Shown piece by piece: positions 42,224 to 49,498 of a stretch of 64,000 bases of DNA. The position numbers and the translations under genes are program-made. The notes beneath the pieces are model-generated. The model was not told where the DNA came from, made no database searches, and saw only the letters and a list, made by a program, of their open reading frames with translations. The DNA comes from Flavobacterium sp. (GTDB lineage: Bacteria > Bacteroidota > Bacteroidia > Flavobacteriales > Flavobacteriaceae): contig NZ_CP136574.1 in NCBI RefSeq assembly GCF_035195345.1, positions 930,001-994,000 of the forward strand, written 5' to 3'. The stretch's first letter is position 1; each line of letters starts with the position of its first letter.

Positions 42224-43170
42224 TGGAAAAACTTAAAATTGTATTCATGGGAACCCCTGACTTTGCTGTTGGGATTTTGGATACCATTTATCAAAAAAAC
42301 TATGAAATTGTTGGTGTTATCACCGCTCCTGACAAACCTGCCGGTAGAGGACAAAAAGTAAGTACTAGTGCGGTTAAAGAATATGCATTAGAAAAAAACT
42401 TACGTTTATTACAACCAACCAATTTAAAATCAGAAGATTTTTTAGCAGAATTAAAAAGTTTAGAGGCCAATTTACAAGTGGTGGTTGCTTTTAGAATGTT
42501 ACCTGAAGTTGTTTGGAAAATGCCAAAATTAGGCACTTTTAACTTACATGCTTCTTTATTACCTGAATATCGTGGAGCTGCTCCAATCAATTGGGCAATT
42601 ATTAATGGCGAAACCAAAACCGGAGTTACTTCTTTCTTTATAGATGATAAAATTGACACCGGCGCCATGATATTAAGCAAAGCAACGGAAATAGGCGCTA
42701 ATGAAACCGCTGGTGAACTCCATGACCGTTTGATGCATTTAGGAAGTGAGACCGTTTTAGAAACACTTCAATTAATTGAAGCGGGAAAAGCTACAACAAC
42801 TTTACAAGAAAACAATCCTGATGTTAAAACGGCTTATAAATTAAATAAGGAAAATTGCAAAATCGATTGGTCACAATCTGGACAAACGATTTTTAATTTG
42901 ATAAGAGGTTTATCGCCTTATCCAGCTGCTTGGACATTTATTAAAGATGGAGAAAACGAATGGAATGTAAAAATTTATTTGGCAAGTTTTGAAGAAAAAA
43001 CACATTCGGATACAATTGGAAAGATTACAACCACTAAAAAAGAAATTTTTATTAGCACGAAAGACGGGATTTTAAAAATAGCTAGTTTGCAATTTCCAGG
43101 TAAGAAAAGAATGTTGGCGCATGAATTATTAAATGGAATTTCATTTTCTGAAAATGCAATAGCACTTTAA
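42223..43170 (+). CDS. fmt: Methionyl-tRNA formyltransferase
   Basis: Fmt formylates initiator Met-tRNA with 10-formyl-THF. The 315-residue protein has the N-terminal formyltransferase domain with MGTPDFAVG, NLHASLLPEYRGAAPINWAI (20 residues; catalytic Asn and His) and the following DDKIDTGAM with the catalytic Asp. A C-terminal tRNA-binding domain (about 205-310) completes it. Length is normal. It overlaps recQ by one base. Confidence 0.96.
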   Translation: MEKLKIVFMGTPDFAVGILDTIYQKNYEIVGVITAPDKPAGRGQKVSTSAVKEYALEKNLRLLQPTNLKSEDFLAELKSLEANLQVVVAFRMLPEVVWKMPKLGTFNLHASLLPEYRGAAPINWAIINGETKTGVTSFFIDDKIDTGAMILSKATEIGANETAGELHDRLMHLGSETVLETLQLIEAGKATTTLQENNPDVKTAYKLNKENCKIDWSQSGQTIFNLIRGLSPYPAAWTFIKDGENEWNVKIYLASFEEKTHSDTIGKITTTKKEIFISTKDGILKIASLQFPGKKRMLAHELLNGISFSENAIAL

Positions 43171-43274
43171 GCCTTGAAAACACTATATTTAAGAGTAAAA
43201 TGCAAAAAAACAAACAATGTTATTAACATTTAATTCAATTTATTAACATTTTAATGGAAAATTTGCTCTAATAC

Positions 43275-43304
43275 TTGCGTAGTTCAACAATACCGCTAAA
43301 TTTG
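43275..43304 (+). promoter_or_regulatory. Promoter of the HU gene
   Basis: TTG (43275-43277), 19-bp spacer, TAAATTTG (43297-43304): full consensus, 41 bp before the start codon. Confidence 0.85.
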
Positions 43305-43345
43305 TGAGAAATAATTAAGTTTAACCAATTATAAATAACTTTATC

Positions 43346-43621
43346 ATGAACAAATCAGAATTAATCGATGCAATGGCAGCTTCTGCTGGAATTACAAAAG
43401 CAGCTGCAAAATTAGCTTTAGAATCATTTTTAAGCAATGTTGAAGGAACTTTAAACAAAGGTGGAAGAGTATCTTTAGTAGGTTTCGGATCTTGGTCAGT
43501 ATCTAAAAGAGCTGCAAGAGATGGTAGAAATCCACAAACTGGAAAAACTATCAAAATTGCTGCTAAAAATGTAGTAAAATTCAAAGCTGGTGCTGAATTA
43601 GAAGGAGCAGTAAACAAATAA
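43346..43621 (+). CDS. HU family DNA-binding protein
   Basis: A 91-residue histone-like protein that bends and compacts DNA as a dimer. It starts MNKSELIDAMAASAGITKAA and has the beta-arm with GRNPQTGKTIKI, preceded by GFGSWSVSKRAARDGRNP (overlapping), the DNA-contacting Pro at the tip. Alone in its unit with a strong promoter and terminator, as expected for an abundant nucleoid protein. Confidence 0.95.
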   Translation: MNKSELIDAMAASAGITKAAAKLALESFLSNVEGTLNKGGRVSLVGFGSWSVSKRAARDGRNPQTGKTIKIAAKNVVKFKAGAELEGAVNK

Positions 43622-43643
43622 TATTTTTTTTACGTCAAAATAA

Positions 43644-43678
43644 AAGAGTCCTTATTCATATTGGGACTCTTTTTTTTT
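43644..43678 (+). terminator. Terminator of the HU gene
   Basis: AAGAGTCC (43644-43651) and GGACTCTT (43664-43671) with a T-run. Confidence 0.88.
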
Positions 43679-43748
43679 ACAATTCATCGATTTTTTTTTG
43701 ATAATGTAATTTTTTTTTGATAAATTTATTGTATAAACTACAGAAAAT

Positions 43749-44309
43749 ATGATTTCAACTCTTCCAAAAAAAGGACATTTGCTTATAGCAGAACCTTCTA
43801 TTTTAGGCGATGTTTCGTTTAATCGCTCTGTGGTTTTATTAGCAGAACACAATAATGAAGGCTCAATTGGTTTTATCTTAAATAAGCCCCTGAATTACAC
43901 CATTAATGATTTACTACCAGAAATTGAAGCATCGTTTAAAATATACAATGGAGGACCAGTAGAACAAGACAACCTGTATTTTATTCATAATATTCCGGAA
44001 ATTATCCCTAACAGTGTTGAAATTTCTAACGGAATTTACTGGGGTGGTGATTTTGAAACTACCAAACAACTTATAAACGAAGATAAAATATCAAAAAAAA
44101 ATATTCGTTTTTTCCTTGGATATAGCGGCTGGAGCTTTAACCAACTTGAAATGGAGTTGCAAGAAAATTCATGGATAGTTACTGAAAACAATTCAAAAAA
44201 CAAATTACTATCTAAAGCAAGTTCTTTATTTTGGAAAGAAAAAATTATTGAACAAGGGGGGGAATATGTTTTATTTTCAAACGCTCCTGAAAATCCTATT
44301 CTTAACTAA
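43749..44309 (+). CDS. YqgE/AlgH family protein
   Basis: A 186-residue cytoplasmic protein with the family pattern: KGHLLIAEPSILGDVSFNRS, VVLLAEHNNEGSIGFILNKP (20 residues), FKIYNGGPVEQDNLYFIH and FFLGYSGWSFNQLEMEL. The fold is known but the function is not settled. Its last 8 bp overlap the convergent aminotransferase-like gene, and no terminator lies between. Confidence 0.93.
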   Translation: MISTLPKKGHLLIAEPSILGDVSFNRSVVLLAEHNNEGSIGFILNKPLNYTINDLLPEIEASFKIYNGGPVEQDNLYFIHNIPEIIPNSVEISNGIYWGGDFETTKQLINEDKISKKNIRFFLGYSGWSFNQLEMELQENSWIVTENNSKNKLLSKASSLFWKEKIIEQGGEYVLFSNAPENPILN

Positions 44310-45141
44310 GACGTATTTTAGCATTCAATCGTATTAACATCTCTTTTGCAAACTCTGAGGCATATTCTTTCTTTCTGTATTTAGTAATTGGTTGGATGCC
44401 AGAAATTACATTTGTCAAAAATAACTCGTCTGCTTTTTGCAAATCAAAAGGGGAAATGGAAATTTCTTTTACTTCAATTCCTTCCATTTTTTTCAAAATT
44501 TCAAGTACTTGCTTACGCATAATACCATTCAAACAACCATCTGAAACAGGCGGTGTTACAATCGTATTTCCCGTTTTCATAAACAAATTACTTTGAAGCG
44601 CTTCAATCACATTCTTTTCATCATTTAAAACAAGGCAATTTTCATAACCATTTTCATTTGCAAAAATACTTCCTGTAATTTGAAGCATTTTATTGTTTGT
44701 TTTTAAGGCAGAAAGCAATTGTTTTGGAACATAAAAATCTTTATACAACTCTACTTCATATCGCTCTTTTTGGAAAGAATATAAATCGGAATTAAGATTT
44801 GAAGCAGTAATAATAAACTGTACCTGTCTTGATTTTGGCAAATAAAAACCTTCACTTTCTCGATAAACTGAAAAACGAACTCGGTATGCATTTGATGTAG
44901 AAAGCGATTGTACTAAGCTTAAAATTTGTTCTTCAAAATATTCCATGGTAAAATTCATCGGAATTTCCATGCGACAAATACGCATAGATGCCATCAATCT
45001 AAAGTAATGATCTTCAAGAAACAACACCTTATTGTCTAATACTTTAATTGTTTCAAAAATAGCATCTCCATACAAGAAACCTCTATTTGATTCAATACCT
45101 ATGGAAGTGTTTTCCTGAATAATTCCGTTACAATTTACCAT
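44302..45141 (-). CDS. Class IV PLP enzyme (aminotransferase / ADC lyase-like)
   Basis: A 279-residue fold-type IV pyridoxal-phosphate enzyme. The PLP lysine is Lys147 in SALKTNNKML, and the conserved Glu180 in NVIEALQSNLFM contacts the ring nitrogen. The N-terminal GFLYGDAIFETIKV matches the family pattern. Size and motifs fit both branched-chain or D-amino acid aminotransferases and aminodeoxychorismate lyase (PabC); in Flavobacteriia this gene next to yqgE is often annotated only as class IV. The reaction is not resolved. Confidence 0.87.
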   Translation of the reverse strand: MVNCNGIIQENTSIGIESNRGFLYGDAIFETIKVLDNKVLFLEDHYFRLMASMRICRMEIPMNFTMEYFEEQILSLVQSLSTSNAYRVRFSVYRESEGFYLPKSRQVQFIITASNLNSDLYSFQKERYEVELYKDFYVPKQLLSALKTNNKMLQITGSIFANENGYENCLVLNDEKNVIEALQSNLFMKTGNTIVTPPVSDGCLNGIMRKQVLEILKKMEGIEVKEISISPFDLQKADELFLTNVISGIQPITKYRKKEYASEFAKEMLIRLNAKIRLS

Positions 45142-45167
45142 AAAAAATCCCGATTAAAAATCGGGAC
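45142..45167 (-). terminator. Terminator of the START-like gene
   Basis: TCCCGATT and AATCGGGA form a stem, with six T on the minus strand. It lies 30 bp after the stop of the START-like gene and directly before the aminotransferase gene start. Confidence 0.8.
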
Positions 45168-45196
45168 AAATATACTCTTTATAATTTATTTTTTTT

Positions 45197-45589
45197 TTAA
45201 AAAGAACCTAATACATGTTTTAAATCTGAAATTTGATTTTCCCACAGTAATTTCGATTCATCTATTTCATCTTCATAAGCAAAGTCAGTAATTACTATTG
45301 AAACATCTTTTGTTATTTCGTCTTCCATTATCTTTAATTCAAAAAAATAATCGGTTTCGGTATCATCATCATTCAACCATTTGAACTTAATTCGTTCACC
45401 TGATTTTTTTGACGCTAATTTTGCTTTTTCTTCCGAATCATCCCAAATAAAAGTAAAAAACTCACCCCTTGAATTAACGTTATCGGCGAACCACTCCGAT
45501 AATCCTGATGGCGTAGAAATATACTGATATAATAACTGTGGAGAAGATTGAATTGGAAACTCTAATTCATATTTTACTTTAACACTCAT
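45197..45589 (-). CDS. START-like (SRPBCC) domain protein
   Basis: A 130-residue single-domain protein of the START-like/SRPBCC fold: SVKVKYELEFPIQSSPQLLY as the first strand and helix, then LSEWFADNVNSRGEFFTFIW, an AHSA1-like strand pattern, and a long C-terminal helix ENQISDLKHVLGSF. Members bind hydrophobic ligands or act as chaperone cofactors. The ligand is unknown. Single gene with its own terminator. Confidence 0.85.
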   Translation of the reverse strand: MSVKVKYELEFPIQSSPQLLYQYISTPSGLSEWFADNVNSRGEFFTFIWDDSEEKAKLASKKSGERIKFKWLNDDDTETDYFFELKIMEDEITKDVSIVITDFAYEDEIDESKLLWENQISDLKHVLGSF

Positions 45590-45673
45590 TCTAATTTATT
45601 TTATGTGGGAAATATATACAGAATTAATTGAATATACAAAAAAACATTTTATTTATTTTTTCCAAAATTATAT

Positions 45674-45703
45674 TTGCAAAGAATATAAATAGTTTTATAT
45701 TTG
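45674..45703 (+). promoter_or_regulatory. tRNA-Met promoter
   Basis: TTG (45674-45676), 19-bp spacer, TATATTTG (45696-45703), 35 bp before the tRNA. A second TATATTTG (45669-45676) overlaps the -33 element. Confidence 0.8.
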
Positions 45704-45738
45704 CACCCGCATTCAACAAGTATGCAAGACCAATATTT

Positions 45739-45812
45739 GGCGAGGTAGCTCAGTTGGTTAGAGCGCAGGATTCATAACCCTGAGGTCGGGAGTTCAAATC
45801 TCCCTCTCGCTA
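45739..45812 (+). tRNA. tRNA-Met (CAT), elongator type
   Basis: A full cloverleaf: acceptor GGCGAGG/TCTCGCT with two G-U pairs, D-stem GCTC/GAGC, anticodon loop TTCATAA with CAT at 45773-45775, and T-arm GGGAG-TTCAAAT-CTCCC. The acceptor pairs at position 1, so it is not an initiator tRNA. CAT could also be tRNA-Ile2 with lysidine, but the body looks like elongator Met. CCA is not encoded (CTA follows the discriminator A). A prophage integrase lies 110 bp downstream, so the 3' half of this tRNA is the likely attachment site. Confidence 0.95.
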
Positions 45813-45814
45813 CT

Positions 45815-45858
45815 AGGTGCTAAACCTATACCCAACATGGGTTTAGCACCTTTTTTTA
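45815..45858 (+). terminator. Terminator directly after tRNA-Met
   Basis: AGGTGCTAAACC (45815-45826) pairs perfectly with GGTTTAGCACCT (45840-45851), followed by T. It starts 2 bp after the tRNA and ends the tRNA transcript before the integrase. Confidence 0.92.
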
Positions 45859-45873
45859 AAGCTTTCGAGTAGT

Positions 45874-45916
45874 GTAGTTACATTTAAAACGGCAACGTAA
45901 ACGACAATGTAATTAC
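45874..45916. promoter_or_regulatory. Inverted repeat just before the integrase gene
   Basis: GTAGTTACATT (45874-45884) and AATGTAATTAC (45906-45916) match as inverted arms at 10 of 11 positions and end 6 bp before the integrase start. Between them are three AACGnn units. Candidate integrase arm-type sites or an operator. Confidence 0.5.
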
Positions 45917-45922
45917 AGACAA

Positions 45923-47137
45923 ATGAAAAAACTTCACTTCGATTGTGAATGCTCTGAAGTATGGGCTTCACCAAAAAATTGGAAAACTATTACAGGAAAA
46001 AAAGCACTTACCGATAATTGGTATGTTCAATGCGTTTTTTTTGATCCAAAATTCAAAGAAAAATATCCAAAAGGATTTCCTTTTCGTAAAAAATTAAACA
46101 AACTTAAAACCTTAGAGGAGCGAAAAGCGGCAGTTCAATTGTATCTTGAAGAAATTCCAAAGTTATTCCTGGACAAAGGTTACAATCCAATAACCAAAAC
46201 TTTCATGATTAAACCGGTGCAAGAAGAAAAGAACTTTTTAAAAGAGCTTTGCGAAGAAACACCATTCAATATCGCTTTAGATTTAGCAATTAGTTCTCTA
46301 AAAAAAGCTGAATCTACAATGGAAGATTTAAATATGGTTGTTAAGAATGTGAAAAAATCGGCAAAGCAATTACGATATGATGAAATTGCGGTTTCTCAAA
46401 TTACAAGAAAGCATATAAAGTTGATCATTGATAATTTAGAAAAGACCGAAGGAGCATTTTCGGCACATAAATTCAATAAATATCGCTCTTACTTGAGTAT
46501 TGTTTTTTCAGAACTATTAGAATGGGAAGCTATTAAATCAAATATTATTCGCGATATCTCTAAGAGAAAACAAGAAAAGAAAATCCGTGAAGTACTTACA
46601 AAGGACCAAAGAACACAAGTTGTAAATCACTTGAAAAGGTTTCATCCCGAATTTCATACTTTCACTCAAATATTCTTTCACTCTGGAATTCGTATAACGG
46701 AATTACTATCTGTAAAAGCCGATCATGTAGATTTGAGTAAACAAAAGTATAAAGTTTTAGTAAAGAAAGGTACAAGCTACCAATGGAAAGAAAGTGTAAT
46801 AAAAGATGTTGCATTGCCTTTTTGGAACAAGGCTGTTTTTGGAGCTCGAAAGGATGATTTTATTTTCTCTACTGGCTTAGTTCCAGGACCCAAACAATTA
46901 AAGTATAATGCAATTCGTTTACGTTGGAAAAGAAATGTGAAAACGATGTTGAACATTACGGCTGATTTTTATTCCCTTAAACACTTAAATTTGGATGAAA
47001 CTACCGAATTATTATCTTTGGAAGATGCTGCACGTATGGCAAACCACAAAGGAACTAAAATGGTAAGTAGTGTTTATGCAGTTGGCGAGAAGCAAAGACA
47101 GTTTGAGAAATTGAAAAAAGTAAGTAATAGTTTGTAG
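45923..47137 (+). CDS. int: Phage tyrosine integrase with non-canonical box II
   Basis: It integrates and excises the prophage at the tRNA-Met site. The 404-residue protein has an N-terminal arm-binding part, a SAM-like core-binding domain (about 115-210) and a catalytic domain. Arg257 in SGIRITELL and the nucleophile Tyr385 in SSVYAVG are clear. Box II, normally HxxRH, reads YSLKH (350-354), so His becomes Tyr and Arg becomes Lys; box III reads ANHKG. Such substitutions recur in Bacteroidota element integrases. It points away from the tRNA and ends at a palindromic terminator shared with the repressor gene. Confidence 0.93.
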   Translation: MKKLHFDCECSEVWASPKNWKTITGKKALTDNWYVQCVFFDPKFKEKYPKGFPFRKKLNKLKTLEERKAAVQLYLEEIPKLFLDKGYNPITKTFMIKPVQEEKNFLKELCEETPFNIALDLAISSLKKAESTMEDLNMVVKNVKKSAKQLRYDEIAVSQITRKHIKLIIDNLEKTEGAFSAHKFNKYRSYLSIVFSELLEWEAIKSNIIRDISKRKQEKKIREVLTKDQRTQVVNHLKRFHPEFHTFTQIFFHSGIRITELLSVKADHVDLSKQKYKVLVKKGTSYQWKESVIKDVALPFWNKAVFGARKDDFIFSTGLVPGPKQLKYNAIRLRWKRNVKTMLNITADFYSLKHLNLDETTELLSLEDAARMANHKGTKMVSSVYAVGEKQRQFEKLKKVSNSL

Positions 47138-47140
47138 TAA

Positions 47141-47170
47141 AAAGAGGGCAATTGCCCTCTTTAATTTTTT
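47141..47170. terminator. Palindromic terminator between integrase and XRE gene
   Basis: AAAGAGGGCAA and TTGCCCTCTTT form a perfect 22-bp palindrome (47141-47162) with T-rich sequence after it. It lies between two convergent stop codons. Confidence 0.85.
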
Positions 47171-47466
47171 GCAAGTTTGTCAACTCTTCTACCGAGTTGC
47201 TCCATTGCTTTTTCGAAGCATTTGTTTAAATCTGTTTTTGATTCTTGATCTTCAAAAAAGAAATTTACTTTTATTGCTTTTGAAACTTGCAAAAAAGTAT
47301 CAATAGTTGGTTTGAATTTTAAGGAAAAGAAACGACTAACTGCGGATTGTATCATTCCAGTTTGTTCCGCAATTTGTCCTTGCGTAATTCCTTTTTCTTC
47401 AGCGATTTCTTTAAGAAGTAAAACGAGCAACATCCATTGCTCGTTTTGATTTTTATTATTTGCCAT
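47161..47466 (-). CDS. XRE-family repressor-like protein
   Basis: A 101-residue protein with an HTH_3 domain: ITQGQIAEQTGMIQSAVSRF with the recognition helix around residues 39-50, followed by FKPTIDTFLQVSKAI. A charged C-terminal helix may dimerise. It lacks a peptidase domain, so induction would not be by LexA-type self-cleavage. It is the last gene of a two-gene operon. The palindrome within the operon promoter (47750-47759) is a candidate operator for autoregulation. Role as prophage repressor is inferred from position. Confidence 0.85.
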   Translation of the reverse strand: MANNKNQNEQWMLLVLLLKEIAEEKGITQGQIAEQTGMIQSAVSRFFSLKFKPTIDTFLQVSKAIKVNFFFEDQESKTDLNKCFEKAMEQLGRRVDKLAKN

Positions 47467-47468
47467 AA

Positions 47469-47681
47469 TTAATTGTCAAATCCTGCTTTTCTAATCATTA
47501 TCTGAGTAGCATCCCATTGAGTCATGTCATACATCCCATCTTCTTCGCTGTAAGCATCTATAACTTGCATATCAGTTTCGGTATAAGATTTAATTTCATT
47601 GTTTGCTTCATCAGTAACAGTTACTAAATAATGACCTGCTCCTGTTTTTTTTGTTTCGATGTAAAATTCTGGTGTTCTCAT
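47469..47681 (-). CDS. Small protein encoded with the repressor, function unknown
   Basis: The ATG at 47681 gives a 70-residue protein beginning MRTPEFYIETKKTGAGHYLV. A longer in-frame ORF from 47801 is rejected as the start because the operon promoter (47771-47740) lies inside it. The protein is acidic, with EEDGMYDMTQWD near the C-terminus, and has no recognised domain. It precedes the XRE gene by 2 bp and is surely co-transcribed. It may be a partner such as a HigB/HipB-like antirepressor or an antitoxin-type companion, but no similarity was recognised. Confidence 0.65.
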   Translation of the reverse strand: MRTPEFYIETKKTGAGHYLVTVTDEANNEIKSYTETDMQVIDAYSEEDGMYDMTQWDATQIMIRKAGFDN

Positions 47682-47739
47682 TTTTTCTTTTGCCGTATTA
47701 AAGTGTTGCCGCCACATTCTATTTGTTATTTTGTATACG

Positions 47740-47771
47740 CAAATATATAACATATATGTAATATAAAACAA
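47740..47771 (-). promoter_or_regulatory. Repressor operon promoter with internal palindrome
   Basis: On the minus strand TTG (47771-47769), 21-bp spacer, TATATTTG (47747-47740). The spacer holds the perfect palindrome ACATATATGT (47750-47759), placed as an operator would be. Confidence 0.7.
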
Positions 47772-47820
47772 ATCAAAAACAAAAAAATCGATGAAATGCA
47801 CTAAATTTTAACATATAACT

Positions 47821-47848
47821 AAAAAAGGCGTCTAAACAGACACCTTTT
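47821..47848 (-). terminator. Terminator of the late operon
   Basis: On the minus strand AAGGTGTC and GACGCCTT form a stem with one G-T pair, then T6. It lies 20 bp after the last late gene (47868). Confidence 0.8.
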
Positions 47849-47867
47849 AAAACTGACAACAAATAAA

Positions 47868-48527
47868 TTATCGAGTGATAATTATACCACCTATGATTCC
47901 AATTCCAACTTTTAATAAGTCGGTTTGATACCATTTCTTTTTTTCTTTGACTTCAATCTGTTGTATATATTCTGGGTTAACAAAAGGGTTATCGTGTTTG
48001 ATATCTACTACCAATGTTTTAGAACCTAAGAACCATTTACGCTTATATCCAGTTACAATGGTGACACTATCAGGAATTACCATATCATAAACCTCAACTC
48101 CATGCTGATTGCTTTTGTAGGCTAAAGAATACCAATCCGTGAATATAGCATCTGTTTTCTGAAAATTACAAGGAATAGAATCTTTATAAGCTAATGTAAT
48201 GGTATCAAATTTAGTTTTTGTAACGTATTTTGTAACGTATTTTACATCCGAAAACTTATTTATAATTTCTTTCAGTTCCTTATCCTTTGAAGCGATTTGT
48301 TCTTTCAATTCCTTTTCGGTAAGAGTGGCCACTTTTTGACTTGTCACTAATTGACCGTTTTTCAACTTATAAGTTGATATTTCGGAATTTTGCGCTTCGA
48401 TAGTTGAAGTTGCAATGTTTTGATTTTCGCATTGAACGTAATTCAAACACAATAAAGCAATGATAATTCCAATTAGGAATATGCGCTGCCAATTGATTCT
48501 GTGAAGATTGATTTGTGGTGCTTCCAT
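47868..48527 (-). CDS. Spanin-like membrane protein of the lysis region
   Basis: A 219-residue protein with an N-terminal membrane helix (about 15-30), a coiled coil (LTEKELKEQIASKDKELKEI; part) at about 65-100, a beta-rich domain, and a hydrophobic C-terminal end (LLKVGIGIIGGIIITR). It is the last gene after endolysin and holin. An N-terminal anchor plus periplasmic coiled coil matches spanins, which join inner and outer membranes at lysis, but the second hydrophobic end is atypical. The call rests on layout and position, not on sequence similarity. Confidence 0.5.
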   Translation of the reverse strand: MEAPQINLHRINWQRIFLIGIIIALLCLNYVQCENQNIATSTIEAQNSEISTYKLKNGQLVTSQKVATLTEKELKEQIASKDKELKEIINKFSDVKYVTKYVTKTKFDTITLAYKDSIPCNFQKTDAIFTDWYSLAYKSNQHGVEVYDMVIPDSVTIVTGYKRKWFLGSKTLVVDIKHDNPFVNPEYIQQIEVKEKKKWYQTDLLKVGIGIIGGIIITR

Positions 48528-48529
48528 AA

Positions 48530-48572
48530 TTTAAACACTTTTTAAATGGTTTTTTAAATACTTTTAAACGGT
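48530..48572. repeat. Four phased TTTAAA repeats before the spanin-like gene
   Basis: TTTAAACACT (48530), TTTAAATGGT (48541), TTTAAATACT (48553) and TTTAAACGGT (48563) are spaced 11, 12 and 10 bp apart. Consensus on the plus strand is TTTAAAYRST. The array starts 3 bp upstream of the spanin-like start codon. The near-helical period suggests cooperative protein binding, or a translation-control element in the leader. Confidence 0.7.
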
Positions 48573-48600
48573 TTATTTTTTAGAAAATATATAAACATTT

Positions 48601-48912
48601 TTAATTCCATTGAATCCCATTTTCTTCATTGTAATATTTAGGAGAAAAAACAGAAGCATAAAACAAACCATTAATTCCATCACAATCTTTTAGTTGATGA
48701 ATAGTTGAATATTCAGAACCAGGATAGTTATATAAAACACCTTCGTATTCAAAACCTTTATCCATCATAAAATCAGCCATTGTTGAATTTGGGTTTTCAA
48801 AATCTAAAAAATGTGGAACATCTTCATATTCTAATCCCAACAAAGTAGCAACAGCACATTTCATACAATCTCCATAACCTTCATCAACTATTCTTTGAAA
48901 TACTTTTTTCAT
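48601..48912 (-). CDS. Truncated papain-like cysteine peptidase-type protein
   Basis: A 103-residue protein with the motif GYGDCMKCAVATLLGLEYED, in which Cys16 of the Gly-Asp-Cys would be the nucleophile, followed by VPHFLDF. It ends with NGLFYASVFSPKYYNEENG. Many phage and bacterial proteins of this type continue with a His-containing segment (x-H-A-V...H-D-P-x-P) that completes the active site. That segment is absent here and the downstream DNA shows no His-Asp coding in frame. The product is therefore probably an inactive or partnered fragment. It sits between the endolysin and the spanin-like gene (2 bp after the endolysin). Confidence 0.6.
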   Translation of the reverse strand: MKKVFQRIVDEGYGDCMKCAVATLLGLEYEDVPHFLDFENPNSTMADFMMDKGFEYEGVLYNYPGSEYSTIHQLKDCDGINGLFYASVFSPKYYNEENGIQWN

Positions 48913-48914
48913 AA

Positions 48915-49496
48915 CTAAAATTGAAATTTAAAGTCGTTCAATCTGTTTTTCCAACCTTTGATAAATCGCTTTTGACTTGGGTTATTTTTAACAATATCAT
49001 CAAGGAACTTCACACGAGCAGCAAAAATCTTATCGAATAATGCTTCTGCATCTTTGTCGATTTCTGCATTTAATCTTTTCAAAGTTTGTTCTCCAACAAT
49101 TCCGTCGCAATCTTCTTTAGAAAAACCCAAAAGTCTTTGAGGAATAACAATTCCCCATTTACCACTTCCCCAATACCAATCCACCAAAATATTAGCAATT
49201 GATTGATTTTTGATTTGGTCGGCTTGCCATTTATCCCAATACTTACGAAGTACAAACTTGAAATCATCTTTAGATAACAACTTCATATCAGCATTGTTGA
49301 TGATGCCATCACCGTTTTTGTCGTAGCCTAATAACTTCCATGCTCCAACGGTAACACCCATATTTGTTGCTCCACCTTTATCAATTGGGTCGTTCACATA
49401 ACCGCCTTCCCATTTTGCAACAATTGGCGCAAGTTTCTCAATTTTACTGCCTTCGTAATTTGATTTTTTGAAAGGCGCTTTTTCAAATACTGCCAT
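48915..49496 (-). CDS. Phage endolysin, GH108 N-acetylmuramidase type
   Basis: A 193-residue peptidoglycan hydrolase. The GH108 motif is KWEGGYVNDPIDKGGATNMG with the catalytic Glu30, then WKLLGYDKNGDG. The C-terminal half has a PG_binding_3-like region with DGIVGEQTLKRLNA. No signal peptide is present, so it needs the holin encoded 2 bp upstream to reach the periplasm. This is a common endolysin in Bacteroidota phages. Confidence 0.92.
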   Translation of the reverse strand: MAVFEKAPFKKSNYEGSKIEKLAPIVAKWEGGYVNDPIDKGGATNMGVTVGAWKLLGYDKNGDGIINNADMKLLSKDDFKFVLRKYWDKWQADQIKNQSIANILVDWYWGSGKWGIVIPQRLLGFSKEDCDGIVGEQTLKRLNAEIDKDAEALFDKIFAARVKFLDDIVKNNPSQKRFIKGWKNRLNDFKFQF

Positions 49497-49498
49497 AG

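Noticed and set aside
43321..43617. Minus-strand ORF opposite the HU gene
   Set aside because: It is an antisense shadow of a highly conserved gene; composition is odd and there is no promoter.
47141..47162. Perfect 22-bp palindrome as an operator
   Set aside because: It lies between two convergent stop codons with T-rich flanks, so a terminator explains it better.
47682..47801. Longer N-terminus for the small gene before the XRE gene
   Set aside because: The operon promoter (47771-47740) lies inside it, and the extra 40 residues are hydrophobic low-complexity sequence.
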